A DNA stretch of 64,000 bases from Chrysoporthe austroafricana. Taxonomy: Eukaryota > Ascomycota > Sordariomycetes > Diaporthales > Cryphonectriaceae. How positions within the stretch are numbered: position 1 is the first letter of the stretch; every line of letters begins with the position of its first letter. A model generated the notes under the pieces. It saw nothing but the letters and a program-made list of their open reading frames with translations, ran no database searches and was not told the DNA's origin. Positions 53,759 through 64,000 of the stretch are shown here, in pieces. The position numbers were made by a program, and so were the translations under genes. The stretch is taken from positions 4,216,001 through 4,280,000 of the forward strand of contig JYIP02000006.1 of assembly GCA_001051155.2 (NCBI GenBank), read 5' to 3'.

Positions 53759-55352
53759 ATGGCGGTCTCAAATCAGACACAGCAACCCCAAGCACGCACA
53801 CTGCAGCTGGCAAGGCTGCCTTTTGAGGTGTTGTTCAGGATCTTGGAGAAGGTCAACAACTTTCAAGACCTGTTGGCCTTGATCACATCATGCCAGACTC
53901 TCCATCATGCCTTCATGGGTAATAGGCGATCAACGCTTCTGGGCGTCGCCTGCTATCAGTATGGGGTTGCAACGACCAACATGGCAGTGGGGCTCGTCAC
54001 GTTCCCCATGTCATGTGAATTGCCATTAGAGGTATGTTTTTAGGAACTGGAGTGAGACTTGTGTGAGAGAGATGGAACTGATTCGCATGTACCACAGGAA
54101 AAACAGTTCATCAAGAGCTTCCGTAACGTTATAGAGAGCCTCTGGTCTTGGAAACTCTCGACTAAGACTCCCACGGGCTGCATCGAGTATTCGCCCGAGG
54201 TCTGGGACGTGATTGACGACCTCAAGGCCAAGCCGGTGCGTGACGAGAACTGCAGCGTTATGCTGGACCACATGCACCTGTGGCACACTCAAGACGCGTT
54301 CGTCAGCCGGGTGACGAGCACGAGGCATGTGAGCGCCGCCATCCATGTTCTCCTCGTCGCAAAAGACTTTATAGAGGACTACGCCACCAAGTGCCTAAGT
54401 GCCAATGCCCGACAGGCGTCCTATGAATTCCCCTCGTGGTCCAACCCCTACTTCAGGCCAGCTGCCGGTCTCAGCAACACCTTTCGCGACCTGTCCAGCC
54501 GCGAAGCCCGTCGTTTCTTCAGGGCGATCCTACAGGCGGAGTTCCTCAAGCTGATCTTTGCCCACAGCGGATCTCAGGATCTCTGCGCCAGCTTTCTGAT
54601 GAGCATCCCGATGTTCCAGGCAGAAGAGCTCAGGAGCATACTCGAACAACAGGAACGCCTTTGGCGCCTGCTCATCTTCCGTGTCTTTGACGTGCCGCCC
54701 GGCGAGTGGGAGCCCAGCGTAAGTTTGATGTTTCCATGAAAATCCACACCTGTTCTTTAGTTCTATTACTAACTCCATTCTATAGAGCTTCATCAGCCGG
54801 GACTACCTCCTGACGCCCGTAGGAGGCGATATGCGAACCGTGAGCTTCACCACCGCCGACATCTTCGACAATTTCGATATCAAGTACTCCTCGGCAGACA
54901 GGCTCAACGGAACCAGCCTGGGCTACCTGGTACGGACGCTGAAGACGGGCCTGTCCGAGGGGCAGCGCAAATGGCTGCGCCAGTTCCTGGTCCAGGCCCC
55001 CAACCAGCGACCTGATCGCTACTTCGACCTCAAGAACATCCTGCGCCGCTTCTTGCCCCCGAACAGGCTCCAGCTCAGGGTTTTTGCCCACCTGCGCCCG
55101 GAGGGGAGCGCAGACCCCGTGGACTACCCGAACGCCCTCTGGCACACCTGGCGCCTCCACCGGCCGATCACCCAGTTCCCCGGCATGTCGCACACGTTCA
55201 CCAGGTGGGAGTACCCGTTCCGCAGGGCGGGCTATGTGTTCTGGGATGCCGTCCGCGCGCCGCGGGCCAGGTTCGAGAACCACCGCAACTGGGGCACCGA
55301 CCTCCCCTTGTGCCTGGTGGGCTTCCCCGGCGACGGCGACCATGTGCCGTAG
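53759..55352 (+). CDS. F-box-like domain protein
   Basis: Three exons, 53759-54031, 54098-54718 and 54786-55352; both introns (66 and 67 nt, GTATGT/GTAAGT donors) are phase 0 and the product is 486 residues. An F-box-like motif is at about 15-52 (LQLARLPFEVLFRILEKVNNFQDLLALITSCQTLHHAF). The rest is a helix-rich region with no domain I recognise, including FRAILQAEFLKLIF and LEQQERLWRLLIFRVFDVPPGEWEPS. The C-terminal 180 residues carry many Trp, Tyr and Arg. No signal peptide or membrane segment. It probably serves as a substrate adaptor of an SCF ligase; target unknown. It is the second F-box-type gene within 12 kb, at the other edge of the AT-richer stretch. Confidence 0.85.
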
Positions 55353-56073
55353 ATTGGCAAGCCGTGAGCCAGGCAAAGCGCACGATCTGCAGTCTCTGTC
55401 TGGAAAGGTCACTGAGCCCTTGGGGGCCGAATTGTTACATTCACTGCGTGGACCCGCGATGTCCAGATGAGGGGTAGTGTTTACAGAGGGCGTGGGATGG
55501 GAAAATGTCGACAGCTGTACAGTATAACGATGCTCATTGTCGACCTACTACAGCTATGCCGCCAAGAACGGCGAAGTTAGACAGAATTGAAAAAAGATTG
55601 AATGCCCTTGTATTTGATGGTCTGCTGTGGGCTAACCTGTCTTGTGATGGTTCCTGACGAGATGACCTATTCTGGGGATTACTTGCCAACATGTGTGTGA
55701 AATAATTATGGCGTCGGATAATGCAACATGCATCCCAACACCCAAGAGTTGGGAGCCCACATATTGTTGAGACTAGCTATAGTTTGTCTTCCCCGCTGGG
55801 CGCCGGCTTGTGAGGAGATTCCTGGAGCTGTGCTTGTGCCTCGACAGCGACAGCGCATCCGGGTCAGAGTCGACCCCCCACCACGATCGTCCTGCTCGGG
55901 TCGATATCCACCACCGCGCCGCCCTCGTGACAGCTCCTCTCCATGTGGAGCCTCAACTTATAAGCCTAAATACCGATCTAGAAACCCGGCTCTTGTTGCG
56001 TACCAACTCACACTATCTAAACCAGACAATAATTAATTCTTGGACACACCAGCCCGAGCCTATCTATATCACC
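55353..56073. other. Intergenic, no gene seen
   Basis: Promoter region of the SDR gene; no coding signal. Confidence 0.55.
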
Positions 56074-57124
56074 ATGGCGACTGCCACTCCTCAGAGCCCT
56101 CCTTCGTCAACCTCCTTCAGTGTTGCCGGCAAGACTGCGATAGTGACCGGTGCCGGGTCCGGTGAGTGAGGCCTTCTCCTTTGAACCTACTCCACCGGCT
56201 CGGACAAGCAGCTTACAACGACTAGGGATCAATCTCTCGTTTGCGGCCCTCCTCCTGTCCCGCGGCTGCAACGTGGTTTTCGCCGACCTCGCCCTCCGCC
56301 CCGAGGCCGAGGCGCTCGTGGCAGACCACAGCGGCACCGGTCGGTCGCCGCGGGCCGTCTTCGTCAAGACGGACGTGGCGTCGTGGCCGGCGCTGGCCGG
56401 CATGTTCGACGCCGCGCGCCGCGAGTTCGGCGGCGTCGATATCGTCTGCCCGGGCGCCGGCATCTACGAGCCGCACTGGTCCAATTTCTGGCACCCACCT
56501 GGGAGCGCCGAGAGTGCGGACGCAACGGACGCGGGCCGCTACGCGCTCCTGGACATCAACCTCACACACCCCATCCGCGCGACGCAGCTGGCGCTATCGC
56601 ACTGGCTGCACCCGGACGCGGCGGGGTCGCCGGCGTCGGCGCCGGGGTGCCCGAAGCGGATCGTGCACATCGGGTCGGTGGCCGGGCAGATGCCCAACCT
56701 CAACGCGCCGCTGTACAGCGCGGCCAAGTTCGGGGTCACGGGGTTCGTGCGCAGCCTCGCGCCGCTGGAGGGGCGGTACGGCATCCGCGTGAACGCCGTG
56801 GCGCCCGGGGTGGTGCGCACGCCGCTCTGGGAGGAGCACCCGGAGAAGATGGCCTACCTCGACCCGGAGAGCGACGGCTGGGTCACGCCGGACGAGGTCG
56901 CGGCCGCGATGCTGCGGTGCGTCGAGGAGGAGGGGCTCCTGGGCGGGACGATCCTCGAGGTCGGCAAGGGTAGCACGCGCTGCGTCCAGGCGCTGAACGA
57001 CCCTGGTCCCAGCATGGACCCGAGGGACGGGCTGGTGGTGAGGAACGCACACGAGGGCCATGCGATGGTGTGGAAGTGGCTGGAGGATAGGAACATCTGG
57101 GGCCAGCCACCGGCCCGGCCTTAG
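56074..57124 (+). CDS. Short-chain dehydrogenase (15-hydroxyprostaglandin dehydrogenase-like)
   Basis: NAD(P)-dependent oxidoreductase on alcohols or ketones. Exons 56074-56161 and 56226-57124; the 64-nt intron (GTGAGT...ACTAG) lies inside the cofactor loop and rebuilds TGAGSGIN exactly, giving 328 residues. The classical SDR set is visible: TGAGSGI at 25-31, D in FADLALR, NLTHP (the conserved Asn helix), S180 in IGSVAG, and Y193-S-A-A-K197, with the usual 13-residue Ser-Tyr spacing. Asp after the second strand favours NAD(H). The PGVVRTPLW loop follows. No signal peptide, cytosolic. The subfamily resembles fungal proteins often annotated as 15-hydroxyprostaglandin dehydrogenases; the true substrate is unknown. 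Confidence 0.94.
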
Positions 57125-57950
57125 CTGGATCTGCTCGGAATTTAGTGGTCGCCTCTCGATATAGTACACGAGAAGATGATGCAGGCTGGGTGTTGGCAAG
57201 GGCAGTTGTGGTCTCGCGACGTGACAGCCCGCTGACCGCTGTTTCGACTATAAGACCTGGAAGGTGATTCTCTCGATGATCATCGTCACCCATCGCCCCT
57301 CACCTACTAGGTTCTATTCTACAGACAAACAGTGCAGTGGCACCATCGGACTCATCTTCTAGATCTTGCTTTCGCCCCCTGTGCTGCTTTCTATATTAGT
57401 TCCACTCTGCAGGGGACGGCTTGGAAAACGACTCGCCATGAGACGCGGAATCACAACAGCCTGAGAGATGGGGCCGCCAACCGGTCCTCGAGGAAGCACT
57501 CGGGGTTGCATTAGTACGAGGCCCGAGCAGTTAGCGGCGGTACCAAGATCTTTTGCGCATCTTCCCTGCAAGGAGACCATGCCATCGTGAGACGGAAAAG
57601 AGGACGATCTCCAGGTCAGGTGTCACTGCATACTGCGGTTCTGCATGAGGGTGGGTTTGCGGGGAAGGCAATTAGAGTACCAAGGTCGGACCCCAGCCAC
57701 GGGCGAACCATCGTCATCGGCGGAGGGGCGGCCATCCTCAGCTGTTGCTCGACCTCATATAATAATAGCATATAATCTGCGCTTCGGTACTCCTCCTAGT
57801 TCCTCTTGCTGTTCCGGGCTGTGGTAGGCAGCGGGCGGAAGCACGATAGCTACCCTGGCACTCCCAGGACATCCCCACAACAACTTCCTCGGATATAATC
57901 AGTACTCCGCAGCATCCTAATTTTCTAGGTTCCCATAAAGAGGAAAAAAC
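57125..57950. other. Intergenic, no gene seen
   Basis: Between the SDR stop and the second GH92 start; no coding signal. Confidence 0.55.
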
Positions 57951-60900
57951 ATGTCCTGGTCTGTAAACCTCAAGGTTACTGCCCTCGCAGTGGCCCTGGG
58001 CCTCTCCTCTCGGGGCGCAGCCCAGACCAACTACTCGCAATATGTACGACGCCTATCTGTCTGACGCCGGCGCACAAGATGCTCATCGAGGTGCACAGGT
58101 GAACCCGTTCATCGGAGGCTCTGGTCCATATCCTGGTGAAGCATGTAAGCCACCATCCAAGTGCGAAGAGCGGCGGTCTGCGCGGCGACACGACTGACAC
58201 TCTTCGTACCAGATGGAGGCGGCGACATCTTCGTCGGCGGTGCCCTTCCGTTTGGCGTAGTCAAACTCGGACCCGACACGTGGGAGCCCTTCGGAGCGGA
58301 CTCGGTCATTAACGGAGGTTGGACGCCGGAGGGCAATGTCAGTTCATATCACGGCAGAGTTTGTCTTCTAGGATTTACTAAGTCTTCAGATAGGTCACAG
58401 CTTTCAGCATGATGCACGAGAGTGGAACTGGAGGTGCTCCTAAATACGGTTTGTCAACCCCCTCCCCCTTTGGCGTCTAAACGGAACGACGATGTCTCTT
58501 AGCGTGAATGAGTTGTTTACGGTTTCTTGCATACCACAAACATAAGCTGTACCTGTGGGAGTGCGCAGATGCTGACTCTTACATAGGCATCATCGCCCAG
58601 ATGCCATTGACAACCGTCGCGCCTCCGGTCAACGTCCTGGACAATACCACATACTGGCAACGTCGCGTGGTCAACGATACGGCAAGTGTCGGGTACTACA
58701 GCACCGAGCTGCTCAACGGGGTCAAGGTCGAGCTCTCGGCCGCGAGGCACTCGGGCTTCCTGCAGTACACCTTCCCTGAGGGCGAGAAGCACGTCCTGGT
58801 CGACCTGTCTCACTATCTCCCTTCTGAGAACGGAGGGTATACGAGCCAGGTTTACCTGGGGGCTGTAGTCGAGGTCGGCCAGAACGCCACGAACACGACG
58901 GAGTACAGGGGTCACGCAACCTATGGCGCAGGGTGGAACGAGGGAGCGCCGTATATTGTGTACTTCTGCGGCGAGTTCGACTCAAACCCTGACGAGGCGC
59001 AGTACTTCCGGGGGAGGAACACGGACCCGATGGTTAGGTATCACACATTCGACCAGGGCGGCACCCCTCAAGCTACCTTCACGGATGCGGCGGACGGTAG
59101 TGCTGGCATCACATCCGACACGGTAGGCGGCCCATTCGTACCAGGCGACCGTGTGGGCGTGCTCTTCACCTGGGCCAGCGGCGCAGTGCAGACGATCAGG
59201 TCCCGGGTCGGGATATCCTTCATGTCTGAGGCGGACGCCTGCCAGCAGAAGGCGGACGAGTTGCCCACATGGGATCTCAACAGCGTCGTAGAAACCGCAG
59301 TGGCGGAGTGGAACGAGAATGTTTTCAGCAAGGTCCAGGTCGCTACGGATGATACCGCGAACACGACGTACTTGACACTGTTATACTCCTCCCTGTATTT
59401 CATGCACCTCATGCCCTCGAATAGGACGGGCCAAAACCCATTATGGGATTCCGGAGAGCCTTACTGGGATGATTTCTGTAGGTTTGCCTTCGATTCCTCA
59501 AAGCAGTGCGGCCAGGAAAGCCGTCTGAGCAGCGCTTAAACCATAAGGACGAAGGGAGAGAGTTAGGAAGCAGGAAGCTATATCAGATGCTGATGCTCGA
59601 TTGATATTGAACAGATACGCTCTGGGACATCTTCCGCTGCACGGTTAGCCTCTACCACTTGCTACAGCCGGAAGCGTATGTCGGTATGATCCGAAGCCTG
59701 ATCGACACTTTCGTCTGGGAAGGGTACATGCCAGACGGGCGTAGCGGCAACTACAACGGGCTCGTGCAGGGAGGCAGCAACGCAGACAACGTGCTAGCAG
59801 ACGCGTACGTCAAGGGCCTCGGGCAGAACACCAGCGACCCGTCAATGATGATCAACTGGACGACAGGCTACCAGGCCATGCTGAAGGACGCTGAAGTGCA
59901 GCCATACAACACCTTCAGCGTGCTGGACCAGCTGGGCAGCGTGAAGGAAGGCCGCGGCTCCCTCTACGACTGGATTCCGCTTGGCTACGTTTCCAACGAC
60001 CGGAGCACGAGGCCGATCTCGAAGACGGTGGAGTATTCACTCAACGACTACGCCCTGAGCGTGGTCGCTGCCGGTGAGGGCTCCGCTGCTGATGTGGAGA
60101 AGTACCTGAATCGCTCCGCAGGGTGGCAGAATATCTGGAACAGTGACATTGAGCATGCTAGCTTCACGGGCTTTCTGGCGCCGAAGAATTCGTCCGGGGC
60201 TTGGGATTCGCCTGACACCTACAACCCGGCCCTGTGTGGCGGGTGTGAGTGGAGTGCCATCAGCTACGAAGCAGTGCCATTTGAGTACAGTTTCGTGGTT
60301 CCCCACGACATGGAGACACTCATCCAATTCATGGGAGGCCAGACGGGGTTCGAGCGGAGACTGGACTACATCGTAAGTCCTACCACCCTCCGCCATTTAG
60401 CGACAAGTTCGTATTCTATATGCTAATCCCACTCGCCACCTCCAGTTTTTGCCCAACACATCAGAACAGAACCTCGACGAGAATGGTGCCGGCATCACAA
60501 CCATCATGAATATCGGGTGAGCTAGCCATGCATTTGCCTCACAATGAGACGAGGACTGACAAGACGTACAGCAACGAGCCTGACTTTGCGACGCCGTACC
60601 TGTACCACTATCTCAACAAGCAGTACAAGTCGGTCAACCAGTCCCGCGCCCTCGCAAACGAGTACTTCCACGACGCCCAATACGGTGTCCCGGGCAACAG
60701 CGACGCGGGTGCCCTCAACTCGTGGCTGATCTGGCAGATGCTGGGCCTCTACCCCATCGTGACCCAGCCCGTCTACCTGCTCGGCTCGCCCTGGTTCACC
60801 GACATCAACGTGACCATTAACGGCGACAAGAACCTGCGGATCATGAGCCACACCGCCGGTGATGGCGCTCTCCTCGGCGAGCAGGGCTACTTCGTCCAGA

Positions 60901-61067
60901 GTGTGAAGATCAACGGGCAGGACTGGGACAAGAACTGGTTCAACCACGAGGATATCATGGTCGACGGCGGGACTATCGAGTTCTTCGTGGGGGATAACAT
61001 GACAGAGTGGGAGACTGGCGATGTTCCGCCGAGTCCCGCACACTTAATCCTCAACGAGACGTCGTAG
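57951..61067 (+). CDS. GH92 exo-alpha-mannosidase, secreted (copy 2)
   Basis: Eight exons: 57951-58043, 58099-58144, 58213-58337, 58394-58448, 58587-59477, 59615-60372, 60446-60516, 60572-61067; all phases agree, 844 residues. Signal peptide MSWSVNLKVTALAVALGLSSRGAAQ. Family motifs are rebuilt across the small 5' exons: VNPFIGGSGPYPGEA/YGGGDIFVGGALPFGVVKLGPDTW, INGGWTPEGN/VTAFSMMHESGTGGAPKYG/IIAQMP. Later come YTLWDIFRCTVSLYHLLQP, EGYMPDGRSGNYNGLVQGGSNADNVLADAY and VPGNSDAGALNSWLIWQMLGLYPIVTQPVYLLGSPWF with the catalytic Asp loop. It acts on alpha-mannosides outside the cell. It keeps the N-terminal motifs of the family more fully than copy 1. At the 5' end, tiny exons of 46 and 55 nt make this gene easy to misannotate. 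Confidence 0.94.
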
Positions 61068-61896
61068 GCGCTCTTAAGCGCATAGGGTTGAGGTCTCGGG
61101 GGACGTATGAACCAGAGCCAAGGTCATAACTAATAGCCCCCTAAGATGGACCAGAATGACCAAAATAAATATTAATTACCTGGGTATGCATTTTTGGCCG
61201 TGATATACCGTATTACATGGTCATGAGCCCCCAGCTGTTTCCCCATTCTGAATTCGCATTCACACATCATGGTCTTTCACATGATGACGAAGATCTATAT
61301 ATTGATCTTCAGTGAAGAATCTAGAAAATCAAGAAGATACTGATGCAAATTTGAAAGTATTTATGCGTCTGGCAGTCCGGATTGCTCCTTAGATGGTGAG
61401 ATGAAAGAAGCCGTGCAAGAGATGGAAGGTTTTGGGCTGCTGGAATCCCATCACTCCATAGCTGTATATGGTTCCTTCACTGATCCAGACTGGACCCAGA
61501 GCAGGAAAGTTAGTATCTAAGTCAAAGTCCAGGATACCAGAAGATTTAGAGAGACACTACCAGCACATGCTGATAGAGAGCTCACTTCTAGGCAACTCAT
61601 CTAAGTATCAGGGCTCTAATCAGCTTGATCAATTCAGTTTGTGAGCAACCACTTACAAGATCAAGCTTGAAAGTCCAATTCCTCACCAATAATCACTCCT
61701 CTATGACCACTTGGATGAGATGCACCTTTTACAGAGGTGTCTGCATAGATGTTTGTGAGGAGGAGGGGCGTGGGGTCAGTGGGCATGGGGCTGTCTCGCA
61801 CGCCACACCTCGGTCTTAAGACAACTCACCTGCCTTATCCCCGACACGCCTCCAGCTCTCCCTCAACTGTGCCACAACAAGACCAGCTGCGCCACA
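61068..61896. other. Intergenic, AT-rich, no gene seen
   Basis: 3' flank of GH92 copy 2 and promoter of the Gtr1-like gene. Confidence 0.6.
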
Positions 61897-63559
61897 ATGC
61901 CAGGCTCCCGCCCCCAAACCTGGTTCTCGTTCCCAACGCTGGTTGAGGGCGAGAACCCTCTCACCAGAGCCCGTCTTCAGGAAGAGCAGCAGCAACGCGA
62001 GCGGTATCTGCAGCAGCCGCAGCACCAGCGCCGCGCCCGTCCTGCCTCCCGCTCCTCCTCTTCGTCCTCGGCGTCGCGAGCCTCGCGATCGACTGGCTCT
62101 TCGGAGTCGTTCTTCCACCTCGAGATGGACACGCCCACGCGCGGCCCGCCTGGCGCCGCTGCTCCCTCTGCCGCCCACATGGTCTCGTCCTCGGTGGCTG
62201 GCCCTGCCGCCGAGGTCAAGAAGACCAAGAAGAGAAAGGTCCTGCTGATGGGCAAGAGCGGTTCGGGCAAGTCCAGTATGAGGAGCATAATATTCTCTAA
62301 TTACCTTGCCGTCGACACCCGCCGCCTGTGAGTCTCACCTCTTAGCTCATCCTCACCCTCACCCTCACCCTCATTCTCACCGCTGCGCTTCTCATGACGT
62401 GCCATCAATACCTCACACGCGCTGCGTGCCCTCTCACTGGGCTCACGTTGGCGCTCACGCGTAACACCCTTTGTCAAAGATGGCACGGTGCTCGCAATGG
62501 TTCTCAATGGTGTGCTGACATAAAACCCCCGTCCGAAGCGGCGCGACCATCGACGTTGACCTGTCGCACGTCAAGTTCCTCGGCAACCTGACGCTCAACC
62601 TCTGGGACTGCGGCGGGCAGGAGGCCTTCATGGAGAACTACATCAACCAGCAGCGCGCGCACGTCTTCAGCTCCGTGGGCGTGCTCATCTACGTCTTCGA
62701 CATGGAGTCCCGCGATATCGACCGCGACCTGGCTACCTACGTGTCCATCGTCTCCGCCCTTGCCCAGTACTCGCCCTCGGCCAAGGTCTTCGTCCTCATC
62801 CACAAGATGGACCTGGTCATGCCCAACACCAAGGAGTCCGTCTTCAACGACCGCGTGCGCCTCGTGCGCCACAAGACGGCCGAGGCACTGCAGAACATGG
62901 CCTCCGGCGGTCCCGCGCGCATGGACATCCAGCCCTTCGCCACCTCCATCTGGGACCAGTCCCTGTACAAGGCCTGGTCCAGCATCATCCACGATCTCAT
63001 CCCCAACCTCGTAATCATCGAGAGGGAGCTGGGCGCCCTCGGCCAGGCCATCGAGGCCGAGGAGATCTTCCTGTACGAGCGGACCAGCTTCCTGGTCGTC
63101 TCCACCTGGAAGTCCGACGAGGCCGCCCGCAACCCGCACCGTGACCGCGAGGAGAGGCTGAGCAATGTCATGAAGACCTTTAAGAATCGTCTCGCCGCCT
63201 GGTCCGGCACTAGCCGCAACTCGGACCAGTTCAAGGAATTCCAGCTCACCCTCGGCACCCTCTTCAGCTTCGTCATCATGACCTTCACCACCAACACCTA
63301 CATCCAGCTGGTCCTGCCCCCCGGCGAGGCCCGCCTCAACGCCGCCAAGCTGAACACCAGGATCGCCGCTGCACACTTCGAGCGCCTCGACTCCCCGCCC
63401 GCTAAGGACCCCAAGGGTTCTAGCGCCAGTGCGGCTGCTAAGAGTAGCCTTGCCGCCGCCATGGGCGGCCTGGACATGAGCGGCGACGAGCAGGGGCCGG
63501 CCCAGGCCTACGGCGACTTCAACGGGCGGGATGGTGGCTCGGCCGCGCCTGCTGCGTGA
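61897..63559 (+). CDS. Gtr1/RagA-type GTPase with long N-terminal extension
   Basis: Rag GTPase of the EGO complex that relays amino-acid status to TORC1 at the vacuole. Exons 61897-62327 and 62539-63559 give 483 residues; the 211-nt intron ends at an AAG acceptor and rejoins [18 protein letters not shown] in phase. G1 is GKSGSGKS (119-126), the switch I region is GATIDV, G3 is DCGGQ (167-171), and the G4 equivalent is HKMDLV near 222. Typical Gtr1 proteins are 310-350 residues. Here about 112 residues precede the GTPase: a Gln/Arg-rich then Ser-rich region, probably disordered. Inner in-frame ATGs (MDTPTRG at residue 77, MVSSSVAG at 95) are alternative starts. The intron carries four CCCTCA units. 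Family is confident; the start is uncertain. Confidence 0.93.
62347..62373 (+). repeat. CCCTCA hexamer repeat in the Gtr1-like intron
   Basis: About four units of a CCCTCA hexamer inside the intron, near its 5' end. Confidence 0.85.
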
Positions 63560-64000
63560 GGAAGGGCACACCACACAGCCCACGGGCGGTCTCGGCTTTC
63601 CCCCTGCGGTCGTCCGCCGTGGAACGCGACGCTACAGGGGGCTGTACATTACTACACGGACTCATGACATTGATGATGATCAAGAAGGGTATCTCTCGCA
63701 CTAGAACGGTCCGCATCAGGCTCTTTGCAATTCGTATGGCACGGCACGGCACGGCGATTTCTCGGTCTGATTGGAAGGTTTGCTAGGGATGATACCCCCA
63801 TTTTTTGAGAAGGAAGTTCAACATAGGCGTTTAGTGGAACCAGGACTTCACATGCTGCCTTGAGTCTTGCCTTGGTGTCCGCACGCTGTGATCTCACGAC
63901 TTAGAGCGGCAGGTAAAGAGGAGAAATGAGCATGTTCTGACCGCTTAGTAGTCTTGCTATCTATGCATCGTGAGCTTCTAATCCCGACTGTGTCCTGTAT
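63560..64000. other. 3' flank, no gene seen
   Basis: Downstream of the Gtr1-like gene to the window end. Contains GGCAC repeats near 63738-63752; no coding signal. Confidence 0.6.

Noticed and set aside
62347..62373. CCCTCA repeat as an internal telomere-like array
   Set aside because: The unit is not the fungal TTAGGG/CCCTAA telomere repeat, and it lies inside an intron.
1..64000. CRISPR arrays, bacterial operons or riboswitches
   Set aside because: Spliced eukaryotic genes throughout; no spaced palindromic repeats or bacterial signals.

Overview
The window is nuclear DNA from a filamentous ascomycete (Pezizomycotina, most likely a Sordariomycete). Most genes are broken by one to seven short introns (54-211 nt) with GT-AG ends and CTRAC-like branch points. 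Coding exons are strongly GC-biased at third codon positions. Families such as Egh16-like, DUF6536, DUF5672, F-box, GH92 and the fungal bicupin oxalate decarboxylase are typical of this group. The species cannot be named from the sequence. I rebuilt the gene models by hand by matching splice sites, reading phase and conserved family motifs across each intron. There are 22 protein-gene models, one of them carrying a nonsense codon, plus one gene relic and one tRNA gene.

Layout. 0-10 kb: oxalate decarboxylase (cut by the window start), beta-carbonic anhydrase, a divergent SNF2-like ATPase, and a secreted tannase/feruloyl esterase on the minus strand. 10-12.5 kb: no convincing gene, several microsatellites. 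12.5-24.5 kb: a six-exon amidase, an FAD monooxygenase, a large coiled-coil protein of unknown function, a conserved unknown protein, and a Tvp38/VTT membrane protein. 24.5-27.9 kb: gene-poor. 27.9-38 kb: DUF5672 glycosyltransferase-like protein, a single-pass surface protein, a carboxylesterase relic, a MYND-finger protein, a GH43 gene with an in-frame stop, and a PI-specific phospholipase C. 39-49.7 kb: GH92 alpha-mannosidase, F-box/Cys-rich protein, five-exon DUF6536 membrane protein, Egh16-like secreted protein. 51.1 kb: an intron-containing tRNA-Pro followed by 2.5 kb of AT-richer gene-free DNA. 53.7-64 kb: a second F-box-type protein, an SDR, a second GH92, and a Gtr1/Rag GTPase.

How the genes fit together. 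This is not a recognisable secondary-metabolite cluster. The theme among the accessory genes is extracellular substrate use: two GH92 mannosidases, GH43, tannase, oxalate decarboxylase, the Egh16-like protein and the esterase relic. They are interspersed with housekeeping and signalling genes (carbonic anhydrase, PLC, Gtr1, Tvp38). Two decaying carbohydrate or ester-hydrolysing genes (GH43 and the esterase relic) lie within 4 kb of each other. The stretch from about 44.5 to 53.7 kb is visibly AT-richer and less codon-biased than its flanks. I see no clear new multi-gene system. The best candidates for new biology are the SNF2-like protein, the coiled-coil protein at 17.8-20 kb and the decayed or AT-rich segments.
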